NCBI RefSeq assembly: GCF_009604405.1
Contig: NZ_WEGK01000029.1
Location: 1-48,210, forward strand
Reading direction: 5' to 3'
DNA from: Nocardia macrotermitis
Lineage (GTDB): Bacteria; Actinomycetota; Actinomycetes; Mycobacteriales; Mycobacteriaceae
DNA: 48,210 bases
Shown: positions 8,156 to 16,583 of the stretch, piece after piece
Layout of the letters: the number at the start of each line of letters is the position of its first letter
How positions within the stretch are numbered: position 1 is the first letter of the stretch
Translations under genes and position numbers: made by a program
Notes under the pieces: model-generated
Database searches by the model: none
Told to the model about the DNA's origin: nothing
What the model saw: only the letters and a program-made list of their open reading frames with translations

Positions 8156-9460
8156 TCAGCCCGAGTACTGAGAATTTTCCGACCGTCTCGTGGGCATCAT
8201 CGGTGGAGTTCGTGGGAAAGTGACGGGTAGTGACAGCAAGCCGTGCGCGAATGGTCCCGGCCGCCACACCAGTGCCTCCTCGGGTACCGCGAGCTGGACA
8301 TCCGGGAGAATGTCGAAAAGCCAATCGATGAGGCCCTCGACGATCTGCAACGAGGAACTCTTGGCATCTTTCGGGCATTCGTGCGGGCCGAATCCGAAAC
8401 CGGCGTGCCAGCCGTCGCTGTGGTAATCACCGTTGTTGACCGTCGGATCGGTGCAGCACGCCATCAGGCTGACGATCACCGGTTCGTCGGCGGGCAACCA
8501 CACGCCGTCGACCGCGATCGGTTGTTTCGGATAGGTGATCTGATAATTCGCCATCGGCGGGTCGGTGGCGAGCGTTTGATTCAGTGCGGTCTTGGTCATC
8601 GGCCGCTCGTGCAGGGGCGTGGTCAACAGCAGTTTTATCGTGCTGGCCGCGAGATCCGCGGGGCCCTGGGTACCGGCGGAAAGGCAGGTCACCAGCTGTT
8701 GGACGATTTCCGCGTCGGTCAGCTGGCTCTCGTGCGTGATCAGCCGGGTGGTGAGATCGTCGCCGGGTGCGGCCCGCCGGAGTGTGATCAGATCCAACAG
8801 CGCCGAATCGAATTGGGCATTGGTCTGCTCGGTGTCCTGTCCCTCGAACAGGTCGGCACTGGCCTTCGCGATTCGCATCATGATGTCCGGCGGGGAGCCG
8901 ACCATGTAATTCAGAATAGTGAATGTCAGCGGTGCGATGTAATGCTGGATGAGATCGAGCGGTTGGTCCGGCGTGGCGCCCTCGGCGCAGAATGCGTTGA
9001 TCAAATTGTGCGCCTGGATCTCGACCTCGTCCTGGAGCGCGAACTGGTTGACCTTCGAGAGCGCGTACTGGGTCGCCTCACGGTAGCGTTTGTGCTCCGG
9101 GCTGTCGCCATTGCTGCGCAGTGCGTTCGAACGCCATTCCACCATCGGCAGGAAATCCAGCCGGCGATCGCGTGGCAGTTTCCGCTGCCAATTGCGCGGG
9201 TCGGAGGGGAAATGAGTCGGATCGTGCAGGATTCGCCGTGCCGTCTCGTATTTGATCGCCAGCGTCGCCGGAATGCCCTCGGCTATCCAGACCGGTATGA
9301 GCGGTAGGTCGTTGTAGTGGCGCCGCATGAACTGGAAGTAGTCGTGCGGATTCTGTGCGAATTCCTGGGTGTACATCGGAACACGTTCCGTGACAGCGCC
9401 AATATCTATCGCCCGGGACGGTTCCGGTCGATGAATTTTGGTGGGCTGTGGGGAATTCAC
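8156..9460 (-). CDS. Atypical cytochrome P450 lacking the ExxR motif
   Basis: This 434-aa protein has the cytochrome P450 layout. The I-helix SAGTQGPAD lies at 261-269, and the heme-binding loop FGFGPHEC at 355-362 provides the thiolate C362. The K-helix ExxR motif, almost invariant in P450s, is replaced by QTLA (295-298, in ALNQTLATDPP), and the usual CxG after the heme loop is CPK. A few actinobacterial families (for example CYP157) are known without ExxR, so this may be functional but unusual, or a non-oxygenating P450-like protein. GTG 9460 has GAGGAG 9 nt upstream. It lies upstream of the acyl-CoA oxidase on the same strand. Confidence 0.85.
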   Translation of the reverse strand: MNSPQPTKIHRPEPSRAIDIGAVTERVPMYTQEFAQNPHDYFQFMRRHYNDLPLIPVWIAEGIPATLAIKYETARRILHDPTHFPSDPRNWQRKLPRDRRLDFLPMVEWRSNALRSNGDSPEHKRYREATQYALSKVNQFALQDEVEIQAHNLINAFCAEGATPDQPLDLIQHYIAPLTFTILNYMVGSPPDIMMRIAKASADLFEGQDTEQTNAQFDSALLDLITLRRAAPGDDLTTRLITHESQLTDAEIVQQLVTCLSAGTQGPADLAASTIKLLLTTPLHERPMTKTALNQTLATDPPMANYQITYPKQPIAVDGVWLPADEPVIVSLMACCTDPTVNNGDYHSDGWHAGFGFGPHECPKDAKSSSLQIVEGLIDWLFDILPDVQLAVPEEALVWRPGPFAHGLLSLPVTFPRTPPMMPTRRSENSQYSG

Positions 9461-10155
9461 GGCTTGATACTCCTCGGATGACCTTCGGGTACGACGATGG
9501 GAACGGCAACTTGGTTGCGGTGCGGCCGGGCTGCGGTATGGTTCGCCACGAATTCGCCCGCGTGCTGCGGGGTGGTGGCGGGAGCCGGACGATCACTTGT
9601 CAGCGGCTCGATGCGTCACGCACCTTCGCGCGGTTCCTGTTTCCGCACCGCAGTTGCTCGAACTGCGCCGGGTGGCGGGTCGAATGGTCTGTCGCCGTTG
9701 GGTTCGTGACAACGCGTAGGTGTTGACGAGCCGAAATGCCCGAAGTGCGGGCATCGACCATTGTCGTTGCCGCAGAGTAGCTTTCGACCGAACGTGTCAC
9801 GAATTGTATTGTGCCACAAATTCTCCGACTGCTCATGACGAACAGCATCAGGCGTTCGCCATCTTGCGAATCGTTCTCGGATTCGGTGGCTCGATGCAGG
9901 TCACTCCCGGTGTCCGAGCGGGCCGTCGCGGTGCGCGCGGTCGAGTGCCGTTGCGACAGTACGGGTTTCCGTGGCGAATGCGACCTGAGCGTCGGCGATT
10001 CGCGGTTCGATCGATGTCTGTCTGCTATCGATCGGCGTGGTGGTTGGTGGGGTAGGTGCGGAAAACGCCCGGATCCTTCGAGAGGGTCGACGCGGAAAGT
10101 GTGACGAGACGCTCGTTCGCGATCCGGGCTGGAATTCGGTTCCGGTGGTGAATTC
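9461..10155. other. 695-bp intergenic region without a convincing gene
   Basis: I see no supported coding sequence. Open frames here lack family motifs and credible ribosome sites. The region contains a hairpin with ATGCCCG/CGGGCAT arms (9736-9754) and two GTGNCAC sites 17 bp apart (9794-9800 and 9811-9817). It would carry the P450 promoter, and the GTGNCAC pair could be an operator. That is speculative. Confidence 0.4.
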
Positions 10156-10761
10156 TCAACGCTCCGTGCGGATCTGCTCGGTGGGTGTGTGGCGCAGGCC
10201 GCGGAGCACGACGTCGAGCAGGCCGTCGAGGTGGTCGGGGTCGATGGGCTGGCGGGACAGGGTGAGGAAGATCAGCGCGCCGATCAGTGCGTCGGCGGCG
10301 GCGAGGTGGTTCGCGTCGGGGCGCAGTTCGGTGTCGGCGGCCAATCGTTCGCGCAGATGGTCGCGGAGGGGGCCGGTGAAGTGGGTGTAGAGGCGGGTGG
10401 CGGCGGTGTCGTCGACCGCGGCCGCGCCGGTGAGTGCCTGGGAGAGGGTGCGTCCAGCGGGGGAGGCGATTTGTTCGCGAAATGCCAGCAACCAGTCGCG
10501 CAGTGCCTCGGCGATATCGGCCCCGGTCGGTTCGGGCATCGGCGGGGTCGGGATGAAACCGTCCAGGACCGCGTCGACCACGACCGCGGCCTTCGAGGAC
10601 CACCAGCGGTAGATGGTCTGCTTGCCGACTCCGGCGCGTCGGGCGATGCCGTCCAGCGACAGGCGGTCGTAGCTGTCCGTTCGCAGGATGTCGCGGGTGG
10701 CTTCGAGGATTGCCCGGCGGGATGCCTCGTTGCGTTTGGGGCCGCGGCGGGACTGGGTCAT
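10156..10761 (-). CDS. TetR-family transcriptional regulator
   Basis: This is a 201-aa protein with an N-terminal TetR helix-turn-helix at about residues 13-60 (AILEATRDIL, LSLDGIARRAGVGKQTIYRWWSSKA) and a divergent ligand-binding C-terminal half. It is transcribed divergently from an SDR gene across 74 bp that hold a 21-bp imperfect palindrome. It probably represses itself and that SDR gene. The ligand is unknown. Confidence 0.9.
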   Translation of the reverse strand: MTQSRRGPKRNEASRRAILEATRDILRTDSYDRLSLDGIARRAGVGKQTIYRWWSSKAAVVVDAVLDGFIPTPPMPEPTGADIAEALRDWLLAFREQIASPAGRTLSQALTGAAAVDDTAATRLYTHFTGPLRDHLRERLAADTELRPDANHLAAADALIGALIFLTLSRQPIDPDHLDGLLDVVLRGLRHTPTEQIRTER

Positions 10762-10797
10762 GGCCGTCAGCGTACGAGGCGTGTAATGTCCGCCAAT

Positions 10798-10818
10798 AGC
10801 GAGACGAATCGTATTGCT
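10798..10818. promoter_or_regulatory. Palindromic operator between TetR and SDR genes
   Basis: AGCGAGACGAATCGTATTGCT is a 21-bp imperfect palindrome. Conserved pairs are AGC/GCT, A/T and ACGA/TCGT around the centre. It sits 18 nt before the SDR start and about 37 nt before the divergent TetR start, a typical TetR self-operator position. Confidence 0.55.
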
Positions 10819-10835
10819 TTTGGAAAGGGAGTGCG

Positions 10836-11657
10836 ATGAGCGAGGTTCTGGTCGTCATCGGGGCCGGTGGTATGGGTGAGGCCATCGCGCGTCGCCTCGG
10901 GGCGGGGCGGCAGGTGTTGCTGGCCGATTTCGATGCCGAGGTGCTGGATCGGGTCGGTACCGCGCTGGCGGCCGACGGGTATCTGGTCGACCTGCGGGAA
11001 GTTGATGTGTCACAGCGTGATTCGGTGTCGTCCCTGGCGGGCCGGGCCGCCGAGTTGGGTTCGGTGACGGCGGTGGCGCATACGGCGGGGCTGTCTCCGG
11101 CGCAGGCGTCGACCGCGGCGATTCTGGCGGTGGACATGGTCGGGGTGGCATTGGTGCTCGAGGAGTTCGGGCAGGTCGTCGCGCCGGGCGGGGCCGGTGT
11201 GGTGATCGCGAGTATGGCCGGGGCGCTGGTGACCGGGCGACTGCCCGCCGAGTGGGAAGCCGCGTTGGCGACGACCGCACCGGATGAGCTGCTGGACTTG
11301 CCGTTTCTCGCCGGGCCGGAGCTGGCGTCGCCCGGGGCCGCCTACAGCATCGCCAAACGCGCGAATCAGGTGCGGGTGCAGGTCGCGAGCCTGGCTTGGG
11401 GGCGGCGGGGCGCGCGGATCAACAGCATCAGTCCGGGCGTCATCAGTACCGCGATGAGCCGGCGGGAGCTGGCGGGCGAGTCCGGGCCCGGCATGCGCGC
11501 GATGGTCGAGGCGTCGGGGACCGGGCGGTTGGGGACCGCCGGGGATATCGCGGCGGCCGCGGCGTATCTGCTCGGGCCCGACGCGTCTTTCGTCACCGGG
11601 ACCGATGTGCTCGTCGATGGTGGGGCGGTTGCCGCTTCTCGATACGCGGGCGCGTGA
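10836..11657 (+). CDS. SDR-family NAD(P)-dependent oxidoreductase
   Basis: This is a 273-aa classical short-chain dehydrogenase. The nucleotide-binding motif GAGGMGEA (9-16) is a variant of TGxxxGxG. The catalytic Ser is in IASMAG (S126), with Y170 and K174 in YSIAK. The C-terminal VTGTDVLVDGG is the usual closing motif. A 25-residue segment before the active-site tyrosine (LPAEWEAALATTAPDELLDL) may form a substrate lid. AAAGGGAG precedes ATG 10836 well. It is controlled in all likelihood by the divergent TetR. The substrate is unknown. Confidence 0.9.
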   Translation: MSEVLVVIGAGGMGEAIARRLGAGRQVLLADFDAEVLDRVGTALAADGYLVDLREVDVSQRDSVSSLAGRAAELGSVTAVAHTAGLSPAQASTAAILAVDMVGVALVLEEFGQVVAPGGAGVVIASMAGALVTGRLPAEWEAALATTAPDELLDLPFLAGPELASPGAAYSIAKRANQVRVQVASLAWGRRGARINSISPGVISTAMSRRELAGESGPGMRAMVEASGTGRLGTAGDIAAAAAYLLGPDASFVTGTDVLVDGGAVAASRYAGA

Positions 11658-11841
11658 GTCTCGGATCTGTTGTCCGCGTGGCTGATCCGGATCTATCCCG
11701 GCGGGCCGTCGGGTCATTCGTCGAGGCCGCTCGGGCGTGACCCGGATACTGGATGCTCGATACTCGCCGACGAGTGCCGTCGCGGGGATATTCTGTGCCG
11801 GAGACTCGACATCCACTCTGTGTGCGAGGTGAACCGGTCCG

Positions 11842-12738
11842 ATGCCGACATCTGCTGTGACTCAACGTCTTCGGGAAGATCTGCGGGAATACGCGCGGCT
11901 GGCCGAGGCATCGTACGAGCCCACGCGCGTGGAACCGGTGCTCGACGTACTGTCCGATATCGCGCCGGATGCGTTGATGGCGGTGCGCACCACGACCGAA
12001 CCGGTCGGCGAGCGTGAAGTCAACGTGCGGTTCATGAACTTCACCGCCGATCCGACGGTCGCGTTGCGGGAGGCGGGGCTGCTCGAATTCGGCGGGCACC
12101 CGCTCGAACAGGTTTTGACCGCGGTCGCGGGGGCGGTGCCGGTGCAGTTCGGTGTCGACGTCGCGGTGGGTTCCGGTGTGCAGAAGGTGTGGCTGGCGCT
12201 CGGCGAAATGCTTGATGTGCAGCGGATTTCGGCGCTGCCCGGGATGCCCGAGGCGGTGCGGGCCAACGCCGAGCACCTGATCCGTTGGGGCGGAGGGAAA
12301 TTCCTGCTGGTCGCGGTGGATTTCCAAGGGCGGACGATGAATCTGTACTCGCAGTTACTGTCGCCCGGTCAGCTGCCGCCGGAGGATATCGCCACGATTC
12401 TGCGGGAGCTCGACTTCGCCGCGGCGACCGACGCGGAGTTGGCCGCCCTCGATGCGCACGCCTATACGATCTATCGCACGTTCTCCTGGGATGATCCCGG
12501 TGTGCGGCGAATTTGCTTCCCGCGCAGGTTTTCTCGGGAAACCTTCCCGGTGCAGCTGGATCCGGTGCTCGAGCGGTTCGTGCGGGGTGCGCCGCTGATC
12601 GGTGACGGCGCGCACGCTTTCACCTTCTACGCCGCGTACCAACCCGACGGGCGGTATTACAAGGTGCAGGCCGATTACAACCCGCGCAGCAGTGAGCTGC
12701 GGCTGCCGGGCGACGTGGAGATTCCGCCGACGCACTGA
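11842..12738 (+). CDS. ABBA-type aromatic prenyltransferase
   Basis: The 298-aa protein resembles the CloQ/NphB (ABBA) family of soluble, Mg-independent or Mg-assisted aromatic prenyltransferases. Supporting segments are VNVRFMNFTADPTVALREAGLL, KVWLALGEMLDVQRISALPGMPEAVRANAEHL, and KFLLVAVDFQGRTMNLYSQLL, which matches the family's repeated beta-strand with RTxNLY. The end, YYKVQADYNP, is also typical. Length agrees with the family (about 300 aa). These enzymes attach a dimethylallyl, geranyl or longer prenyl group to an aromatic ring in secondary metabolism. No polyketide, indole or phenazine synthesis genes flank it, so the acceptor cannot be guessed. Confidence 0.75.
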   Translation: MPTSAVTQRLREDLREYARLAEASYEPTRVEPVLDVLSDIAPDALMAVRTTTEPVGEREVNVRFMNFTADPTVALREAGLLEFGGHPLEQVLTAVAGAVPVQFGVDVAVGSGVQKVWLALGEMLDVQRISALPGMPEAVRANAEHLIRWGGGKFLLVAVDFQGRTMNLYSQLLSPGQLPPEDIATILRELDFAAATDAELAALDAHAYTIYRTFSWDDPGVRRICFPRRFSRETFPVQLDPVLERFVRGAPLIGDGAHAFTFYAAYQPDGRYYKVQADYNPRSSELRLPGDVEIPPTH

Positions 12739-12865
12739 ATCGGAGCTCTGTCGATTCGCACCTCGAGAGCCGGGGGCGCGCTGTCGCGTGGACCGAGGTT
12801 GCGGGTACAGTCGCGGCGACCTTTTCGAATATGAATGTCGTTACAGTTATGGGAGGAGTGTGGCG

Positions 12866-13816
12866 GTGAAGATCGCCTTCGTCGGGAAGGGCGGTAGCGG
12901 GAAGACCACGCTGTCGTCGTTGTTCATTCGTCATCTGGCTGGGCAGGACGTGCCGGTGCTGGCGATCGATGCGGATATCAATCAGCATCTGGCGGCGGCG
13001 CTGGGGCTCGGGGAGCAGGAGTCGGCGGGGTTGCCGACGCTCGCCGCGCAACTGCCGTTGATCAAAGGGTATCTGCGCGGGGACAATTCGCGGATTCCCT
13101 CCGCCGAGGCGATGATCAAGACGACGCCGCCGGGCACCGGATCGCGGTTGTTGAGTGTGGTCGAGGAGAATCCGATCTATGCCGCGTGCGCGCGGGAGGT
13201 CGGTGGGGTGCGGTTGATGGTGACCGGGCCGTTCGCCGAGGAGGATCTCGGGGTGGCGTGCTACCACTCCAAGGTCGGTGCCGCCGAGATGCTGCTGAAC
13301 CATATGGCCGACGGTCCCGGCGAGTACGTCGTGGTCGATATGACCGCGGGCGCGGACTCTTTCGCCTCGGGCCTGTTCACCCGATTCGACCTGACCGCAC
13401 TGGTCTGCGAGCCGACCCTGCGCAGCGTCGGCGTCTATCGCCAATATCTCAGCTATGCAAGGGATTTCGGCATCAGGATCGCCGTGATCGGCAACAAGGT
13501 CTGCGACGGCGAGGACCTCGCCTTCCTTCGCGAACAGGTCGGCGACAACCTCCTGTGCTGGGTGGGCCGCTCGTCCCACGTCCGTGCCGCCGAACGCGGC
13601 GACATCCGCCCCATCGCCGACCTGGAACCGGAAAACCGCGAGGCCCTCGCCACCGTCCGCGCGGAACTGGACTCGATCGATCGTGACTGGGACTCCTATC
13701 AACGCCACGCCGTACAATTCCACATCCGCAATGCCGAAGCCTGGGCAGGCAAAGAGCTTGTCGCACAGGTAGATCCAGACTTCATCATGCGCCCCGCCGC
13801 GCTCGCGGCACGGTAA
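12866..13816 (+). CDS. CooC/ParA-type P-loop ATPase
   Basis: This 316-aa protein of the SIMIBI class starts directly with a deviant Walker A motif GKGGSGKTT (about residues 6-14). IDADINQH follows, VVVDMTAGADSF is a Walker B-type strand, and GNKVCD is a nucleotide-base segment. It resembles CooC and nitrogenase-reductase-like maturation ATPases more than plasmid ParA. GTG 12866 is chosen over GTG 12860 because GGGAGGA lies 8-9 nt before the former and too close to the latter. No carbon monoxide dehydrogenase, hydrogenase or nickel gene is nearby, so the client is unknown. A cysteine in VACYHSK could bind metal, but this is only a guess. Confidence 0.8.
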   Translation: MKIAFVGKGGSGKTTLSSLFIRHLAGQDVPVLAIDADINQHLAAALGLGEQESAGLPTLAAQLPLIKGYLRGDNSRIPSAEAMIKTTPPGTGSRLLSVVEENPIYAACAREVGGVRLMVTGPFAEEDLGVACYHSKVGAAEMLLNHMADGPGEYVVVDMTAGADSFASGLFTRFDLTALVCEPTLRSVGVYRQYLSYARDFGIRIAVIGNKVCDGEDLAFLREQVGDNLLCWVGRSSHVRAAERGDIRPIADLEPENREALATVRAELDSIDRDWDSYQRHAVQFHIRNAEAWAGKELVAQVDPDFIMRPAALAAR

Positions 13817-14012
13817 CGCATCCCGGCTCCCGGGAGTCGCGAAATCACCCGCTGGGCGATGGATCACGTGCCGTCGAAAGGTTCGTCGTCCAGCGGGGGA
13901 GCTCGGCCCGTGCCGTGTGCGAGTCTCGCTCACCGGTACCGGGACGTGCTGGTGGCGGGGACTGGTGCCATCGTGTGGCTGGTAGGTACGGCGGGACGGA
14001 AGGGTCTTCACG

Positions 14013-15674
14013 ATGGGTGGACGGGCAGAATCATCGGGGGACCCGAGTTCGGTGATTGCGGCGCTGGTGGGGGTTGGCGGGCCGTTCGAGCTCGTCGAGG
14101 AGTCGGTGCTCGGGGTGGTGATGCCGGTGATGCGGGATCGGCGGCGGGCCGTCGCCGAGTTGCTGGAGGCCTCGGTGCGGTGGGGGGAACGGGACTATCT
14201 TGTGACCGCCGATCGGCGGATTTCGTTTGCCGAGCATGCGAATTCGGTTGCGGCGCTGTCGGTTGCGCTGCGCGACGAGTTCGGTGTCGGGAAGGGCGAT
14301 CGCGTCGCGATCTATGCGGCCAACACGCCGGAATGGGTCATCGCGTTCTGGGCGACGCAGGTGCTGGGTGCGATCACCGTGTGCATGAACGGCTGGTGGG
14401 TGGCGCGGGAGGCGGCGTTCGGTATCGAGCACAGCCGTCCGGCGGTGGTGATCGCCGACGCCGAACGCGCCGCCGTGCTCGCCGACGCCGGCACCGGTGT
14501 GCGCGTGCTCACGATGGCCGAGGACCTGCCCGCGATCTTCGCGCGCAACACCGGAGTTCGGTTGCCGCACACCGAGATCGACGAAGATGACCCGGCTGCC
14601 ATCGTCTACGCCAGCGGCACCAGCGGCCGGCCCAAGGGCGCGCTGCACTCGCAGCGGAACATCCTGGCCGTCGCCGACTACCACCGGTTCAACGACGCCG
14701 CACTTGCCGCGTTCACCGGACAGCCCTACGATCCGGTCGCGCCGAGTCCCCTGCGGTACCTGCTCACCTCGCCGCTGTTCCACATCGCGAGCCTGCACAA
14801 TCTGGTCGTGCCGCGACTGGTCACCGGCAGTGCGGTGGTGATGTATCAGGGCAAGTTCGGCGTGGCCCCGGTGCTGCGGCTGATCGAACGTGAGCGCGTG
14901 ACGAACTGGGGCGCGGTGCCCGCGATGGCGGCCCGCCTGACCGAGTACGGCGACTTCGACGACTACGATCTGTCCTCGCTCAATGCCTTCGCGCTGGCCT
15001 CCGCGCCGTCCTCGATCCCCTTCAAAGAGCGTCTGCGCGAACGGGTTCCGTTCGCCCGCGCGGCGCTGGTGGACAGTTACGGGCTGACCGAATGCAGTAC
15101 GGCGGTCGCGGTCGCGACTCCCGCCGAGCTGGAACAGTTTCCGGGCACCCTGGGCCGTCCGATCATCGGGGTGAGCCTGGAAATCCGTGACCCGGAAGGG
15201 AATCCGGTGCCCGACGGCGACGAGGGCGAGGTGTGTGTGCGGAGTCCCTATGTGATGCTGGGGTATTGGGACGACCAGGCGGCGACCGATGCCTCGATCA
15301 CTCCCGAACGATGGCTTCGGACAGGGGATTTCGGCATTCTCGAGAACGGGATGCTGCGGTTGGTCGGGCGGCGTTCGGATCTGATCCTGCGCGGCGGCGA
15401 GAACGTCTACCCCACCGAGATCGAACAGTGCCTGGACGAACACCCCGATGTGCTGGAATGCGTCGTGATCGGCACTCCGCACGAGGATCTCGGCGAGGAG
15501 GTGTCCGCCGTGGTGGTCGTGCGGCCCGGCAGCGCGGTCACCGCGGAGCAGCTGCGCGATCACGTCTCCGAGCGGCTGTCGTACTTCAAGGTGCCGAGCC
15601 GTTGGCGATTCACCGAGGAACTGTTGCCGCGCAACGCAACCGGCAAACTGATCCGGCGCGGCATCACGGTCTGA
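14013..15674 (+). CDS. Acyl-CoA synthetase (AMP-binding, class I adenylate-forming)
   Basis: This 553-aa protein has the adenylation core ASGTSGRPKG at 200-209, the substrate-pocket segment SYGLTECST near 350, WLRTGDFG, the hinge region GRRSDLILRGGENVYPTEIE, and a C-terminal catalytic Lys in NATGK (about 545). It activates a carboxylic acid as an acyl-AMP and transfers it to CoA. The ATG 14013 frame adds about 40 residues before the core. It converges with a KstR-like TetR gene only 9 nt away. Confidence 0.9.
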   Translation: MGGRAESSGDPSSVIAALVGVGGPFELVEESVLGVVMPVMRDRRRAVAELLEASVRWGERDYLVTADRRISFAEHANSVAALSVALRDEFGVGKGDRVAIYAANTPEWVIAFWATQVLGAITVCMNGWWVAREAAFGIEHSRPAVVIADAERAAVLADAGTGVRVLTMAEDLPAIFARNTGVRLPHTEIDEDDPAAIVYASGTSGRPKGALHSQRNILAVADYHRFNDAALAAFTGQPYDPVAPSPLRYLLTSPLFHIASLHNLVVPRLVTGSAVVMYQGKFGVAPVLRLIERERVTNWGAVPAMAARLTEYGDFDDYDLSSLNAFALASAPSSIPFKERLRERVPFARAALVDSYGLTECSTAVAVATPAELEQFPGTLGRPIIGVSLEIRDPEGNPVPDGDEGEVCVRSPYVMLGYWDDQAATDASITPERWLRTGDFGILENGMLRLVGRRSDLILRGGENVYPTEIEQCLDEHPDVLECVVIGTPHEDLGEEVSAVVVVRPGSAVTAEQLRDHVSERLSYFKVPSRWRFTEELLPRNATGKLIRRGITV

Positions 15675-15683
15675 GCGAGGACC

Positions 15684-16334
15684 TCACGAGGCCGGAGCGA
15701 TGTCGTCCGCATCGCCCGGCCTATTCGTGCGCAGATCGACCAGGAGCAACTCGCAGGCCCGCCGGATATCCGATTCCGCCTGGGCCAGCGAGATCTGGTT
15801 GTTGAGGCAGGACTGCACCACGCCGAACCACAGCTGAATCAGCAGCCGCACCGAGGTCACCTCGACCTCGGTCGGCTCGGTGATCCCCGCCGCGTCCAGC
15901 AGCATCTGCCGGAACAGCCGGTCCACCCGGCCCGCGTCGGGCACGAGGTCGTGGTTGGCGGTGGAGGTCGACATGACCATCGCGGTGGACAGCGCGGGCT
16001 GGCGCAGCAGGCCCCGGGTGGCCCGGACCAGCACGCCGCGCATCGCGTCCTGCGGTGAGTCGTATGCGGGTCTGCGCGCGAATTTGCTCGCCAGCCGCTC
16101 GAGTTGATCGACCATGACCGCCGCGAACAGGTGCGTCTTGGACGGGAAATAGCGATACAGCGTGCCGATCGCGACCCCGGCGCGCTTGGCCACGTCGTGC
16201 ATCTGCACGCGCGCCAACTCCTTCTCCGAGGCCAGTTCCGCAGCGGCGGTGAGCATTCGGACGTGCCGTGCGTGCTGCTCCTGCGAACTCGGCGCGGCGG
16301 CGTCGCGCGCTTCGGCGATTCTCGGCACTGTCAT
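15684..16334 (-). CDS. TetR-family regulator, KstR-like
   Basis: This is a 216-aa protein. The helix-turn-helix segment VQMHDVAKRAGVAIGTLYRYFPSKTHLFAAVM strongly resembles KstR-type regulators of sterol and lipid catabolism. The C-terminal half contains RNPLL-like RQPALSTAM and a long helical tail (SVRLLIQLWFGVVQSCLNN). Ligands of the group are acyl-CoA or steroid-CoA thioesters. It is convergent with the acyl-CoA synthetase and divergent from the IclR gene. Confidence 0.85.
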   Translation of the reverse strand: MTVPRIAEARDAAAPSSQEQHARHVRMLTAAAELASEKELARVQMHDVAKRAGVAIGTLYRYFPSKTHLFAAVMVDQLERLASKFARRPAYDSPQDAMRGVLVRATRGLLRQPALSTAMVMSTSTANHDLVPDAGRVDRLFRQMLLDAAGITEPTEVEVTSVRLLIQLWFGVVQSCLNNQISLAQAESDIRRACELLLVDLRTNRPGDADDIAPAS

Positions 16335-16583
16335 CCCTTCGGTCCTGCCACGGCGGCGAATCCGGGTGCCGCCGGCGCTGGGCCCGGTTGTCCTCGGCGG
16401 TCCGCCCGGGCACTGCGGACCGCCGGTTCGTCCAGGCTAGCAACGAATCGGGCGCGGGTGCCGGTGAGCGGGAGTCGACCGCCGAATGCGCTTCCGGGCT
16501 CGGGTGCCCGCTGCTAACATTTCAAGAATTAATTTCAGTTTTGTCAAGGTGTGGATCTTTGACCAGCGAATTTGGAGGTGTCT

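Noticed and set aside
12620..14011. A 463-codon minus-strand frame opposite the CooC-like ATPase
   Set aside because: It has a composition biased to Arg, His, Asp and Gln with no domain, while the plus-strand ATPase has a Walker A motif and ribosome site.
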